Shown in pieces: positions 27,817-37,994 of a stretch of 64,000 nucleotides of DNA (its first letter is position 1; the number at the start of each line of letters is the position of its first letter). The notes below the pieces were generated by a model. It saw only the letters and a program-made list of their open reading frames with translations, did not search any database and was not told where the DNA came from. The position numbers were made by a program, and so were the translations under genes. Source of the stretch: Veronia nyctiphanis (GTDB taxonomy: Bacteria > Pseudomonadota > Gammaproteobacteria > Enterobacterales > Vibrionaceae); NCBI RefSeq assembly GCF_004116385.1, contig NZ_PEIB01000017.1, positions 34,281-98,280 on the forward strand, in the 5' to 3' direction.

Positions 27817-27922
27817 AGCCGTGGTCCTTAGTGCAAATGAAAACCAAGTATAATGACCAATGTGATTTAAGCTAGATAAAAGCACCTCTCCGACGATGAA
27901 AAGCCCACCAATGGAAGGACGA

Positions 27923-29332
27923 TCATTCGTGGTGTAATTCTTTGAGCTTCCGTGTCAGGGTATTTCGACCCCAGCCAAGCAGCTTTGCCGCTTCCTGCTT
28001 TCGACCCCGGGTATGTTGCAGGGCCTCATCAAGCAAGATGCGCTCAAATTCAGGCAACGCATCTCTGAGCAAGTTTTCGTTGCCGTTGCTGAGGGACTCT
28101 TTCGCCCAGCTCGACAGGGCTTGTTGCCAGCTGCCCGCTTCGATCACCGCGCCTGATTTCTCATCACCGTCGAGTAATTCTGGTGGTAGGTCGCTGGGAA
28201 GCACTTCTTTTCCACTTGCCATCACCGTCAGCCAGCGACAGGTATTCTCGAGCTGGCGGACGTTTCCGGGCCAGGAAATATCCGCCATGATGTCTTTGGT
28301 GTCCTGATGCAGTGTCTTTTCTTCCACACCAAGCTCTTTCGCGGCAAGGTTGAGAAAATGACTCGCCAGTTTAGGGATATCCTGTCTGCGCTCTTTGAGG
28401 GCGGGAATATGCACCCGGATGACGTTGAGGCGGTGGAACAAGTCCTCACGAAAATCGCCATCGGTGACGCGTTGTTCGAGGTTTTGGTGGGTAGCCGCGA
28501 TGATCCTGACATCCACTTTAATTGCCTGATGTCCGCCGACACGATAAAACTGGCCGTCTGCTAACACTCTCAACAGGCGAGTTTGTACATCGAGCGGCAT
28601 ATCACCGATTTCATCAAGAAACAGGGTCCCACCATGGGCCTGTTCAAAGCGCCCCTGACGAATGGTATTCGCACCTGTGAACGCACCTTTTTCGTGACCA
28701 AATAGCTCAGATTCAATCAAGTCGCGGGGAATAGCGGCCATATTGAGGGCGATGAAAGCATTTTTCGCCCTTGGGCTGTGTCGATGAAGTGCCTGTGCAA
28801 CAAGTTCTTTACCTGTGCCTGATTCACCGTTGATGAGCACTGAAATCGATGAGCGTGAAAGCCGGCCAATAGCACGAAACACTTCCTGCATTGCCGGTGC
28901 TTCACCAATGATTTCAGGTACAGGCTGGTCAGGTGTATTGGGCTGTCGCTTACGTTTCTGTTCCTGGCTGTGGCTAAGCGCACGCTCGACGAGTGTGACC
29001 GCTTCATCTATGTCAAAGGGCTTGGGAAGGTATTCGAACGCGCCTTTTTGGTAGGCGCCGACAGCCGCATCCAAATCGGAGTGGGCGGTCATGATGATCA
29101 CGGGCAGCTCGGGGTAGTCAGTTTGCAGGTTTTTCAACAGCTCAAAGCCATCGGTACCCGGCATACGGATGTCTGATACCAGCACATCGGGCACACTCCG
29201 GTTGAGGTTTTCCAGCACGCTGTCAGCATCTGCGAACGTTTCGCATGCCATCCCTGCGGCTATCAGTGTTCTTTCCAGTACCCAGCGAATTGAACTGTCA
29301 TCATCCACTACCCAGATTAATCCCTTACTCAT
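27923..29332 (-). CDS. glnG: Nitrogen regulator NtrC (sigma-54 activator)
   Basis: A 469-residue response regulator, the same length as E. coli NtrC. Receiver domain (residues 1-120) has phospho-acceptor Asp in VSDIRMPG. The AAA+ domain has Walker A GESGTGKE and the sigma-54 contact loop GAFTGA. The C-terminal Fis-type HTH has [17 protein letters not shown]. When phosphorylated by NtrB it activates sigma-54 promoters such as that of glnA. It follows ntrB by nine bases once the ntrB frameshift is repaired, on the ntrB-ntrC transcript. Confidence 0.97.
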   Translation of the reverse strand: MSKGLIWVVDDDSSIRWVLERTLIAAGMACETFADADSVLENLNRSVPDVLVSDIRMPGTDGFELLKNLQTDYPELPVIIMTAHSDLDAAVGAYQKGAFEYLPKPFDIDEAVTLVERALSHSQEQKRKRQPNTPDQPVPEIIGEAPAMQEVFRAIGRLSRSSISVLINGESGTGKELVAQALHRHSPRAKNAFIALNMAAIPRDLIESELFGHEKGAFTGANTIRQGRFEQAHGGTLFLDEIGDMPLDVQTRLLRVLADGQFYRVGGHQAIKVDVRIIAATHQNLEQRVTDGDFREDLFHRLNVIRVHIPALKERRQDIPKLASHFLNLAAKELGVEEKTLHQDTKDIMADISWPGNVRQLENTCRWLTVMASGKEVLPSDLPPELLDGDEKSGAVIEAGSWQQALSSWAKESLSNGNENLLRDALPEFERILLDEALQHTRGRKQEAAKLLGWGRNTLTRKLKELHHE

Positions 29333-29341
29333 AGTTGTCCC

Positions 29342-30390
29342 CTAACGTCGAATCGGCAGAAAAATGGTGAACGCAGTGTGTCCGGGCCAGCTCATGACAT
29401 CTATTTTGCTTGATGCTGGTCAATGAGGTTTCGAGTGATCGAAAGCCCAAGCCCTGTTCCTCCGGCACGCCCTGTTACCATGGGATAAAAGAGGGTATCA
29501 ATCAGTGATGGATTGACGCCCGGGCCATTGTCGATGACCTCTATTTTGGCAACCAGCCTGTGGCGTTTGCCATGTAATAAAACCTGATGTTCGGTACGGG
29601 TGCGCAGCAGCACTTCACCGCCGTCATGTTCGGCGAGTATCTGGCAGGCGTTGTTCACTACGTTGAGAATCGCCTGTACCAGCTGATCTTCATCCATCTG
29701 AATATCCGGCAGACTCGGATCATAGTCGCGCCTGATAGAGACGTTGTCAGCCATATCCAGTGCCACAAGTTGCCTGACTTTTTCCAATACCACGTGCAAG
29801 TTTTGGTGTACTTGCGCCCCCGGCTTTTGCGGGCCGAGCAGCCTGTCGACCAAATTTCGGAGTCTATCGGCTTGTTCAATGATGATGCCCGTATATTCAC
29901 TGATTTCAGGATCGGGCACCATTTTCTCCATCAGCTGCGCGGCCCCGCGAAGTCCACCCAGTGGGTTCTTGATTTCATGGGCAAGACCCCGCACTAACTC
30001 TTTCGCCGCCTGCTGCTGCGCATGCTGCGTGATTTCTTGGCTGATCCTCTGCTGTTGCCCAATGGGTTTGATTTCAAGCATTATGGCTTGCTGGGTTTGC
30101 CAGCTTAATGGGCTTGCGCTCAGTTCAACTTTACGTTGATTGCCGTCAATCACCACAGTGACATCACTGTCAGTTAAACCCTGACCACTTTCCAATGTGT
30201 CTCGAATGAGGCCAAGCTCGGCGGAGCAGTGTTGCATATGTTCGGGTAAGGGTTTGTCGGCAAGGCGGCGTGCGCTTTGACAAAACAATTGCTCTGCAGC
30301 GGGATTGGCATAGATGGCGGTCAGGTTTTCGTCCAGCACCAACACGGCAGTGATTAAGTTATCCAGAATTGTTTCTGTCATTGAAGCCAC
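29342..30390 (-). CDS. glnL: Nitrogen sensor kinase NtrB, with an apparent one-base frameshift at about 29402
   Basis: NtrB phosphorylates NtrC when nitrogen is scarce and, with PII, dephosphorylates it. An N-terminal PAS domain (residues 10-110) is followed by the H box LVRGLAHEIKNPLGGLRGA and the ATPase N, G1 and G2 boxes (VVNNACQIL, DNGPGV, GTGLGLSI). The frame stops at DQHQAK, but the next frame continues DVMSWPGHTAFTIFLPIRR. One more A in the poly-A at 29402 yields 349 residues, exactly the E. coli length, ending nine bases before ntrC. GTG 30390 follows AAGGAAGG and is preferred over ATG 30381. An NtrC site overlaps the upstream region. Confidence 0.93.
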
Positions 30391-30403
30391 GGTCCCTTCC
30401 TTG

Positions 30404-30420
30404 TGCACCAAATTAGTGCA
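30404..30420 (-). promoter_or_regulatory. NtrC operator upstream of ntrB
   Basis: Palindrome TGCACCAAATTAGTGCA matches the NtrC site consensus TGCAC(N7)GTGCA exactly at both half sites. It lies 14 bases from the ntrB start, so NtrC probably represses the internal ntrBC promoter, as known for E. coli glnL. Confidence 0.85.
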
Positions 30421-30643
30421 TTAAGTTTACTCAATGCGGTGTTGTTGTGCAGAGGTTTTGTTCGGTGATGCACTATCTCATTGCTTTTACTGGCTTCTTT
30501 GCGCCAACACCAAGATATATCTGCTCACTGATAACAAAAGCAATTAGCTTGCCAGTTTTAGCACCTTGATAGAGCGAAAGTCATTGTATTGAAAGCACTA
30601 TCTGCGATCACAAGATTTACTTGCGTAGGTAATCGGGCTGAAA

Positions 30644-30670
30644 TAAAAAAGCCCGCAAAATGCGGGCTTT
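30644..30670 (-). terminator. glnA terminator
   Basis: Hairpin GCCCGC/GCGGGC at 30651-30667 with an A run at 30644-30650 that reads as T on the minus strand. It lies just past the glnA stop and can limit read-through from glnA into ntrBC. Confidence 0.85.
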
Positions 30671-30696
30671 GGAAGTCGTTGGTAAAGCGTCAGAAC

Positions 30697-32105
30697 TTAT
30701 ACAGAGTAGTACAGTTCAAACTCAACTGGGTGAGTTGTCATTTGCAGACGCTCAACGTCCTGAGACTTAAGACCGATGTAAGAATCGATGAAGTCATCAG
30801 TGAATACGCCACCTGCAGTCAGGAACTCACGGTCATCGCTCAGTGCTTGCAGAGCTTGCTCCAGTGAAGATGCAACTGTTGGGATTTCCGCTGCTTCTTC
30901 TGCTGGCAGGTCATACAAGTCTTTATCCATTGCATCGCCTGGGTGGATCTTGTTCTTGATTCCGTCAAGACCCGCCATCAGCATTGCTGCAAAGCACAGG
31001 TATGGGTTAGCAGTTGGATCACCGAAGCGAACTTCGATACGACGTGCTTTCGGGCTTGGTACCACAGGGATACGGATTGAAGCAGAACGGTTACGAGCAG
31101 AGTATGCAAGCATAACAGGTGCTTCGAAGCCAGGAACCAGACGCTTGTATGAGTTGGTTGATGCGTTCGCAAAGGCGTTGATTGCACGTGCGTGCTTGAT
31201 GATACCGCCGATGTAGTGAAGTGCAGTCTCAGACAGGCCGCCGTACTTGTCACCAGCGAACAGGTTTTGACCGTCTTTCGCCAGTGATTGGTGAACGTGC
31301 ATACCAGAACCATTATCGCCAACAACTGGCTTAGGCATGAAGGTTGCTGTTTTACCAAATGCGTGAGCAACGTTATGAACAACGTACTTGTAGATTTGGA
31401 TTTCGTCAGCTTTAGACGTCAGCGTGTTGAAACGAGTAGCAATTTCGTTCTGACCAGCAGTGGCTACTTCGTGGTGGTGCGCTTCAACAACCAGACCCAT
31501 CTCTTCCATGATCAGACACATTGCTGAACGGATATCTTGTGATGAATCAACAGGTGCAACTGGGAAGTAACCGCCTTTAACGCCTGGACGGTGACCTTTG
31601 TTACCGCCTTCGTAGTCAGTACCGCTGTTCCAGCTGCTTCTACGTCGTCGATTTTGTAAGACGCGCCAGACATGTCTACAGAGTACTTCACGTCGTCAAA
31701 CAGGAAGAACTCTGGCTCAGGGCCGATAAGAACGGTGTCTGCAACACCCGTTGAACGCATGTACTCTTCTGCGCGGTGTGCGATAGAGCGTGGGTCGCGG
31801 TCATAACCTTGCATAGTTGCAGGCTCAAGGATGTCACAACGGATGTTCAGCGTGCTGTCTTCTGTGAATGGGTCCAGAACAGCTGTAGTCGCGTCAGGCA
31901 TCAGTACCATGTCTGATTCGTTAATGCCTTTCCATCCTGCGATAGAAGAGCCGTCAAACATTTTGCCTTCTTCGAAGAAGTCAGCGTCGATCTGATGAGA
32001 AGGGATCGAGACGTGTTGCTCTTTACCCTTTGTGTCGGTAAAGCGCAGGTCGACAAATTTCACTTCGTGCTCTTGAATGAGAGAGAGTACGTTTTCGGCT
32101 GACAT
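30697..32105 (-). CDS. glnA: Glutamine synthetase, with an apparent one-base frameshift at about 31632
   Basis: GS-I makes glutamine from glutamate, ammonia and ATP. The first frame carries the N-terminal domain up to YKIDDVEAA, including [13 protein letters not shown] and [11 protein letters not shown]. The second carries [30 protein letters not shown], and [11 protein letters not shown] with the adenylylated Tyr. The revcomp reads GAAGCAGCTGGAACAGC; one more T (GCTTGG) restores [17 protein letters not shown] and gives 469 residues, as in E. coli. A true lesion would make the cell a glutamine auxotroph, so error is likely. Regulation is by the sigma-54 promoter and NtrC sites upstream. Confidence 0.95.
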
Positions 32106-32176
32106 GTGAATAAACCTCCGTTGTCAAATGTAGTTACGCGACGTTTACTGCTTGTCACGTGAGTTAAGTGCATTAA

Positions 32177-32192
32177 TGCTAAAAGCGTGCCA
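32177..32192 (-). promoter_or_regulatory. Sigma-54 promoter of glnA
   Basis: On the minus strand, TGGCACGCTTTTAGCA: the GG and GC elements are ten bases apart, matching TGGCAC-N5-TTGCA at all but one position. It lies about 70 bases before the glnA start. Confidence 0.88.
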
Positions 32193-32255
32193 AGTTCTAA
32201 AAACCAGTCTCCACCTGCGTTTAACCGATTTTGCTTGGTATTGGCGCAAATGAAA

Positions 32256-32294
32256 TGCACTAAACTGGTGCTTGTTACGCACCAAAAAAGTGCA
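32256..32294 (-). promoter_or_regulatory. Two NtrC enhancer sites upstream of glnA
   Basis: Site 1 TGCACTAAACTGGTGC (32256-32271) and site 2 GCACCAAAAAAGTGCA (32279-32294). The centres are about 23 bases apart, close to two helical turns, so bound NtrC dimers would sit on one face. The pair lies 65-115 bases upstream of the sigma-54 promoter. Confidence 0.85.
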
Positions 32295-32671
32295 AGCAGT
32301 CAGGCGTTGCCTGTTTCGTCGCATCCATTCAGCAGTGGATCGCAATTATTGTCAATGAGAAGGCGATGGCTTTTTGTTTACGAAATGTGTCTATGTGATC
32401 GCGATCGCTGCCCAGATTGCGAGTAGAGAGCGCCAGTATGATGTGGATTACAGGCATATCTGTTTGCCATCGGTTTTTCATTATTTGTGTGTAAAATCCG
32501 CACCCTTGCGCTTCAAAGCTAAAATAACCATTGACCCGCTTCACATAGTTGGTGGGTTTTGGTCGAAAATCTGTTAAATTACGGCCGTTTTTTTAATCAA
32601 GTGGCGGTGGGCATCCGAATAATGGTATTCGGCTGGCCAGCAGCACGACTTTTTTGAGTGAAAGAGTACCC
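32295..32671. other. glnA-typA divergent spacer, typA side
   Basis: No gene is seen. A TAAAAT at 32492-32497 could be the -10 box for typA, with no clear -35. Other motifs were not recognised. The 5' leader to the typA ATG is then about 170 bases. Confidence 0.45.
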
Positions 32672-34501
32672 ATGTCTACGTTACAGATAGATAAACTGAG
32701 AAATATCGCGATTATCGCGCACGTTGATCACGGTAAAACTACCCTGGTCGATAAGCTGCTTCAGCAGTCTGGCACCTTGGAAAGCCGTGGTGAACTTGAA
32801 GAACGTGTCATGGACTCGAATGATATCGAGAAAGAGCGTGGCATTACGATTCTGGCAAAGAACACGGCAATTAACTGGAACGACTACCGTATCAACATCG
32901 TAGATACTCCGGGACACGCCGACTTCGGTGGTGAGGTTGAGCGTATCATGTCGATGGTTGATTCGGTTCTGCTGATCGTTGACGCTGTAGATGGCCCAAT
33001 GCCTCAGACTCGCTTCGTCACACAAAAAGCGTTTGCTCACGGTCTAAAGCCAATCGTTGTTATCAACAAAATTGACCGCCCGGGTGCGCGTCCTGACTGG
33101 GTGATGGATCAGGTCTTTGACCTGTTTGATAACCTCGGCGCGACTGACGAGCAGCTGGATTTCCAAGTGGTTTACGCATCAGCACTGAATGGCTGGGCAA
33201 CGCTGGAAGAAGGTGAGACAGGCGAAGATATGGAAGCCCTGTTCCAAGCGATCGTTGATAACGTTGCAGCCCCTTCTGTTGATGTTGAAGGCTCTCTGCA
33301 AATGCAGATCTCTCAGCTTGATTACAGCTCTTACGTCGGCGTTATCGGTGTAGGCCGTGTGACGCGTGGTTCTGTTAAGCCTAACCAGCAAGTCAGCATC
33401 ATTGGCGCTGACGGCAAAACACGTAACGGTAAAGTGGGCACAGTACTGGGCTACTTGGGTCTTGAGCGCCACGAAGTGGACGAAGCGACAGCGGGTGACA
33501 TCATCGCAATCACCGGTCTTGGTGAGCTTAAAATCTCTGACACCATCTGTGACATCAACAATGTTGAAGCGCTGGAACCACTGAGCGTTGATGAGCCAAC
33601 CGTGACCATGACCTTCCAGGTAAACACGTCACCGTTTGCAGGTAAAGAAGGTAAATACGTGACCTCGCGTAACATCCTTGAGCGTCTGCAAAAAGAATTG
33701 GTTCACAACGTTGCCCTGCGCGTTGAAGAAACCGATGACCCAGACAAGTTCCGCGTATCTGGTCGTGGTGAGCTTCACCTGTCTATTCTGATTGAAAACA
33801 TGCGTCGTGAAGGCTTCGAGCTGGCTGTATCGCGTCCTGAAGTTATCATCAAAGAAGAAGACGGCCAGAAGATGGAACCGTTTGAGACTGTCACCATTGA
33901 CGTTCTTGAAGAGCATCAGGGCGGTATCATGGAAAACATCGGTCTGCGCAAAGGTGAGCTGACTGACATGTCACCAGACGGCAAAGGCCGTGTTCGTATG
34001 GACTTCATGATGCCATCACGTGGTCTGATTGGTTTCCAGACTGAATTCCTGACACTGACTTCAGGCTCTGGCCTGATGTACCACAGCTTTGACCACTATG
34101 GCCCGCACAAAGGCGGTACTATCGGTCAGCGTAACAACGGTGTTCTGATTTCGAACGCAACAGGTAAAGCCCTGACCTACGCACTGTTTAATCTTCAGGA
34201 GCGTGGCCGTCTGTTCTCTGAGCATGCGGACGAAGTCTATGAAGGTCAGGTTATCGGTATTCACAACCGCTCTAACGATTTGACAGTAAACTGCCTGAAA
34301 GGTAAGCAGCTGACCAACGTTCGTGCATCGGGTACTGATGAAGCGCAGGTACTGACGCCAGCAATCAAATACACGCTGGAGCAGGCACTTGAGTTTATCG
34401 ATGACGATGAGCTGGTAGAAGTGACGCCGGAAAGCATCCGTATTCGTAAGAAACTGCTGACTGAGACGGATCGTAAGCGTGCAAGCCGTGGCGCAAAATA
34501 A
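32672..34501 (+). CDS. typA: Ribosome-associated GTPase TypA/BipA
   Basis: BipA is a translation-factor GTPase that binds the 70S ribosome and helps ribosome assembly and stress responses. The 609-residue protein has G1 [16 protein letters not shown]2 [11 protein letters not shown]3 [12 protein letters not shown] and G4 [10 protein letters not shown], followed by EF-G-like domains and the BipA-specific C-terminal domain. The ATG at 32672 gives the family start ([16 protein letters not shown]); a TTG six codons upstream lacks a ribosome site. Codon use is strongly biased, typical of high expression. Confidence 0.97.
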   Translation: MSTLQIDKLRNIAIIAHVDHGKTTLVDKLLQQSGTLESRGELEERVMDSNDIEKERGITILAKNTAINWNDYRINIVDTPGHADFGGEVERIMSMVDSVLLIVDAVDGPMPQTRFVTQKAFAHGLKPIVVINKIDRPGARPDWVMDQVFDLFDNLGATDEQLDFQVVYASALNGWATLEEGETGEDMEALFQAIVDNVAAPSVDVEGSLQMQISQLDYSSYVGVIGVGRVTRGSVKPNQQVSIIGADGKTRNGKVGTVLGYLGLERHEVDEATAGDIIAITGLGELKISDTICDINNVEALEPLSVDEPTVTMTFQVNTSPFAGKEGKYVTSRNILERLQKELVHNVALRVEETDDPDKFRVSGRGELHLSILIENMRREGFELAVSRPEVIIKEEDGQKMEPFETVTIDVLEEHQGGIMENIGLRKGELTDMSPDGKGRVRMDFMMPSRGLIGFQTEFLTLTSGSGLMYHSFDHYGPHKGGTIGQRNNGVLISNATGKALTYALFNLQERGRLFSEHADEVYEGQVIGIHNRSNDLTVNCLKGKQLTNVRASGTDEAQVLTPAIKYTLEQALEFIDDDELVEVTPESIRIRKKLLTETDRKRASRGAK

Positions 34502-34536
34502 TCTCCGATTATTTCAGTGAGAAACGTCAGATAGAA

Positions 34537-34562
34537 AAGCCTCCGCTTAGGAGGCTTTTTTT
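34537..34562 (+). terminator. typA terminator
   Basis: Stem AAGCCTCC/GGAGGCTT with a five-base loop, followed by seven T. Confidence 0.85.
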
Positions 34563-34603
34563 GTGTCTGCGACATGATGTGATTGAAAGAGCGTGACAGA
34601 GCA

Positions 34604-34852
34604 CTAGCTAAAATGTCGCGCATAAATGGCAAGAGGAATGCTTGCGCCTGCAGAGGCCAGCGCGACGCCGATAAACGTGACTTCTTTGGGGCTAATAAAG
34701 CCCAGTAGTGATGCAACCCAGCAAATGGCGGTTGCCCCACCAATGCCCAACAATGCAGTGACAAAAAGACCGCCATGTCTTTCGCGTTTGAACAGTAACC
34801 GGGCAATAACCCCCGCCAACAGGCCTAAAAGTAGCCATGACACCAACCCCAT
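34604..34852 (-). CDS. GlsB/YeaQ/YmgE family small membrane protein
   Basis: An 82-residue protein with three hydrophobic segments (about residues 2-20, 28-50 and 55-75) and the family pattern GLLAGVIARLLFKRERHGGL. The family is annotated as transglycosylase-associated and is often stress-induced, but no enzymatic role is shown. It lies alone on the minus strand, converging on typA. Confidence 0.85.
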   Translation of the reverse strand: MGLVSWLLLGLLAGVIARLLFKRERHGGLFVTALLGIGGATAICWVASLLGFISPKEVTFIGVALASAGASIPLAIYARHFS

Positions 34853-34955
34853 CTCTCCGCTCCTGGCTGCGAAACAAGCGTTTCAACAGCCAACAAACTA
34901 GTTGATGTCTCATCCTCACATTGGCTTAAAGCTGCGATTTTATCCTAACTGCGAC

Positions 34956-35589
34956 TCATTGCTTGAGCGTCGCAAGGAAACGTTCTGACTCTGCAATGGC
35001 TGATTTCATGTCTTTTATGGCCACAGAAATATCTTGCTTTAAGCCAGAAAACTCCTGTTTCAACGAGCCAATCGCCGCTGCGTTCAAGTTATGTTTCAGA
35101 TACAGGGTATTGTCTCTGAGTGTATCCAGCACTGGCGCCATCTTATTCTCTGCTTTTCTCATCGCACTCACCATTTGCTGGTAGCTGCGACGGGTTTTGA
35201 GCAACTTCGCCTGACTGTCACGACGCAGACGTGGGCTGGAGTACAAGTCTAATTCTTCTTCCCACTCAGTAAACAGCGCGTCTGATACGTCCTCAACAGA
35301 CTGAATTCTGCTGCGCACTTGCTCTGCGGCATCTTCACTTGCTTCATACTTGTCATTCAGGGTCTTGTAAACTTGCTCAAGCTCACCACCATCAAACTGT
35401 GTCAATGCACTGAATGAGCTCAATGCATCGGTAAAGGTTTCCTGCGCATCCTGCTGCGCGGCTGAAGCATTTTCTACCCTCTCTGCCATAATATCGCGTT
35501 TGTGGATCCCCACTTTTTCGAGGGTTGAATAATAGCCGACTGGCAGCCAGCAAGGGCCAATAACATCAGCCAATGGCTAATTTGCGCAC
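34956..35589 (-). CDS. DUF2959 lipoprotein, with two apparent one-base frameshifts near 35535 and 35567
   Basis: The C-terminal 190 residues (from YYSTLEKVGIHKRDIM) are the helical DUF2959 domain. The frame has no sensible start, but other frames upstream read RKLAI and then LMLLALAGCQSA, a lipoprotein signal with lipobox LAGC. Adding one T at each of two places gives MRKLAIWLMLLALAGCQSA joined to YYSTLEK, 211 residues, starting at GTG 35589 after AAGGAG. It would be a lipidated, mostly coiled-coil periplasmic protein of unknown function. The double repair is less certain than the single ones, but the lipobox supports it. Confidence 0.75.
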
Positions 35590-35640
35590 AGTAATCTCCT
35601 TGGCGTTTTGGTGTATGATAGTTTTTCGGTTTATGAACTT

Positions 35641-36611
35641 ATGATAGGCGTCGTGAAACAACATCGAGAAGCGTTACATAATTGGCTGAAAATAGCACTG
35701 GCCTTTGGCCATCATTTACGCCTGCGTCTCAGCCATGACAGGTTGACTGTCAGTGCAGGTTATATGGCCTATGTCACTCTGTTATCACTGGTTCCACTGC
35801 TTACCGTCGTGTTATCTGCATTTTCTGCGTTTCCCGGTTTTGATGGTGTGGCTGAATCAGTGCAGAGGTTTGTGCTGCAAAACTTCGTTCCTGCCTCAGG
35901 GGAAACGCTTGAGAAATACCTCAATGAGTTTGTCGCTAATGCCGGGAAAATGACCGCTATTGGTGTTGCATTTTTGTTTGTCGTTGCCTTGATGTTGATC
36001 TCTGCGATTGATAAGAGTCTGAATTATATATGGCGAGTGAAACAAAAACGGCCACTTGTGGTATCGTTTTCTATCTACTGGATGGTCCTTACTCTAGGCC
36101 CGATTCTAGTAGGTACCAGCATTGCGGTCAGTTCTTACATCACATCGCTGGTGGTGTTTGAAAATGGGGTGGCCGACCAGCTGGTACCGAGCCTGCTCAG
36201 GTTACTGCCGTTTTTGCTTACCACGCTGGCGTTCCTTGGGCTTTATACACTCGTCCTAACCGGGAAGTCAGGCTAAAGCATGCATTGATTGGTGCGATGA
36301 CGGGCAGTGTGTTGTTTGAGTTGAGTAAGAAAGGTTTCGCATTATATCTGGCGAATTTTCCGTCTTATCAGCTTATCTATGGTGCATTAGCCGTGATCCC
36401 TATTTTGTTCTTTTGGGTTTACATCAGCTGGTGCATCGTATTGCTTGGCGCAGAAATGACCGCCGCGTTGGGAGAAGCCAAATCATGGCTGCCTTCGCGA
36501 AAGAAAGGCGGTTCATCAGACGACAGTGGCGCAACAGCCTCATCCGAAAAAATCACTGAACTGAATGCAGGAGTGAAAGTGAATGATTGCGCTGATACAG
36601 CGGGTAAGTGA
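35641..36611 (+). CDS. yihY: YihY/UPF0761 family membrane protein, with an apparent one-base frameshift at about 36255
   Basis: A six-helix inner-membrane protein of the YihY/virulence factor BrkB family, wrongly known for a time as ribonuclease BN; its function is unclear. The N-terminal frame shows [19 protein letters not shown] and [12 protein letters not shown]; it fails after LYTLV, and the next frame continues [20 protein letters not shown] to [16 protein letters not shown]. One more C at CC 36255-36256 gives [18 protein letters not shown] and 323 residues. The end overlaps the dtd start by 29 bases. E. coli has the same yihY-dtd order. Confidence 0.9.
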
Positions 36612-37017
36612 CGCGCGCGTTGTTGTCGATGGTGAAACGATAGGTGCTATCGACAAGGGTTTGTTGATATTGCTTGGCGTTGAAAAAGGTGATGACGATA
36701 AAAAAGCACACCGACTCCATGAAAAAGTGCTCGGATATCGGGTATTTGAAGATGAAAATGGAAAAATGAACCTGAATGTGAAGCAGGCGCGGGGAGATGT
36801 GCTTGTTGTTTCTCAGTTTACCCTTGCTGCAGACACCAAAAAAGGGATGCGCCCGAGCTTTTCCGGTGCGGCACCGGATGAGGCGAATCGTCTGTATGAG
36901 GTGTTCAATAGCCACTGCCGTGAAGCGGGGGTACGCACGGAAACAGGGCGCTTTGCAGCCGACATGAAAGTCAGCCTGACCAATGATGGCCCGGTGACAT
37001 TCTGGCTTCAGGTTTAA
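36583..37017 (+). CDS. dtd: D-aminoacyl-tRNA deacylase
   Basis: Dtd hydrolyses D-amino acids wrongly loaded on tRNA. The 144-residue protein has the full family layout, [18 protein letters not shown] at the start and the [12 protein letters not shown] (SQxTL) and NDGPVTFWL (GP cis-proline) active-site motifs. Length matches E. coli (145). The start lies inside the end of yihY, so translation is coupled. Confidence 0.96.
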   Translation: MIALIQRVSDARVVVDGETIGAIDKGLLILLGVEKGDDDKKAHRLHEKVLGYRVFEDENGKMNLNVKQARGDVLVVSQFTLAADTKKGMRPSFSGAAPDEANRLYEVFNSHCREAGVRTETGRFAADMKVSLTNDGPVTFWLQV

Positions 37018-37047
37018 AGGATTAATGACACCAGGAGAGTGACAATT

Positions 37048-37994
37048 ATGTTCCGACTGTTAACACCAACGAGTGAACAACAGCTGTCTGATTACTACCA
37101 GTTTCGCTGGAAGATGTTGCGAGAGCCGTGGCGTCAGCTCCGGGCTCTGAACGTGATGCTTACGATGTCAGTGCTTGTCACCGAATGATTGTTGACAGCA
37201 AGGGCGAGCCTGTTGCTGTCGGTCGCTTGTATCTGACGCCTGAGAACGACGGCCAAATCCGTTTCATGGCGGTTGCGCCTGAATTCAGGAGCCGCGGTCT
37301 TGGTGCATTGTTGTTGATGGCACTCGAATCACTGGCTAAACAGGAAGGCGCTCAGCGTTTAGTTTGTAATGCGCGAGAGGATGCGATCGGTTTTTACAAC
37401 CAACACGGCTTTTGCAGTCAGGGGGAGTTGAGCGAAGAGCGAGGTCCTGTGCGTCACCAACAGATGTTGAAGACCCTAGACCCCCTGTCAGATGTTGTTC
37501 GCCGCCCGGAGTGGTGTGCTGAGCTGCAAGAGCGCTGGGAAAGCCAAATTCCCATCAGTGACAAAATGGGCATCCGTATTGGGCAATTCACAGGGTATCG
37601 ATTTGAAGTGACTGCGCTGCTCAATGCTAACCTTAATCCGCATCAGAGTATGTTCGCCGGCAGTATTTTCAGTATGGCGACCCTGACAGGCTGGGGAATG
37701 GTGTGGCTGTTGATGAAAGAGCGTCGCCTTGAGGCTGATATCGTGCTCGCTGACAGCCATATCCGCTATCAAGCACCAGTGACGGATAAACCGCGTGCAG
37801 TGGTATCACTCGACAGTCTCAGTGGCGATCTGGACCGTCTGGCATCCGGCCGCAAGGCGAGGGTGAAACTCGAAGTGACTATCTTGAGTGATGAAACCCC
37901 GGTCGGGACATTTACCGGTACTTTTGTGCTGGTGCCTAACAACAAAAGTACCGATTCAATTGAAGAGAATGAACAGGAAGAATTAGTTTCCTGA
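37048..37994 (+). CDS. fabY: Bifunctional GNAT/thioesterase-fold FabY (YiiD), with an apparent one-base frameshift at about 37137
   Basis: FabY/YiiD joins a GNAT domain (residues 1-150, GLGALLLMALESLAK) to a hotdog thioesterase-like domain (residues 165-300, NPHQSMFAGSIFSMATLTGW). E. coli YiiD has been linked to an alternative initiation of fatty-acid synthesis. The 5' part, MFRLLTPTSEQQLSDYYQFR, is in a different frame from the rest. One base added after 37137 joins LREPWRQ to PGSERDAYDV, as in E. coli, giving 315 residues from ATG 37048 with AGGAGA. The 3' end overlaps the convergent AsmA-like gene by 12 bases. Confidence 0.9.

Noticed and set aside
29342..29404. NtrB as a naturally shortened sensor ending in DQHQAK
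   Set aside because: The lost tail is present in the next frame and aligns with the E. coli C-terminus after one added A in a poly-A run, so a base loss explains it better.
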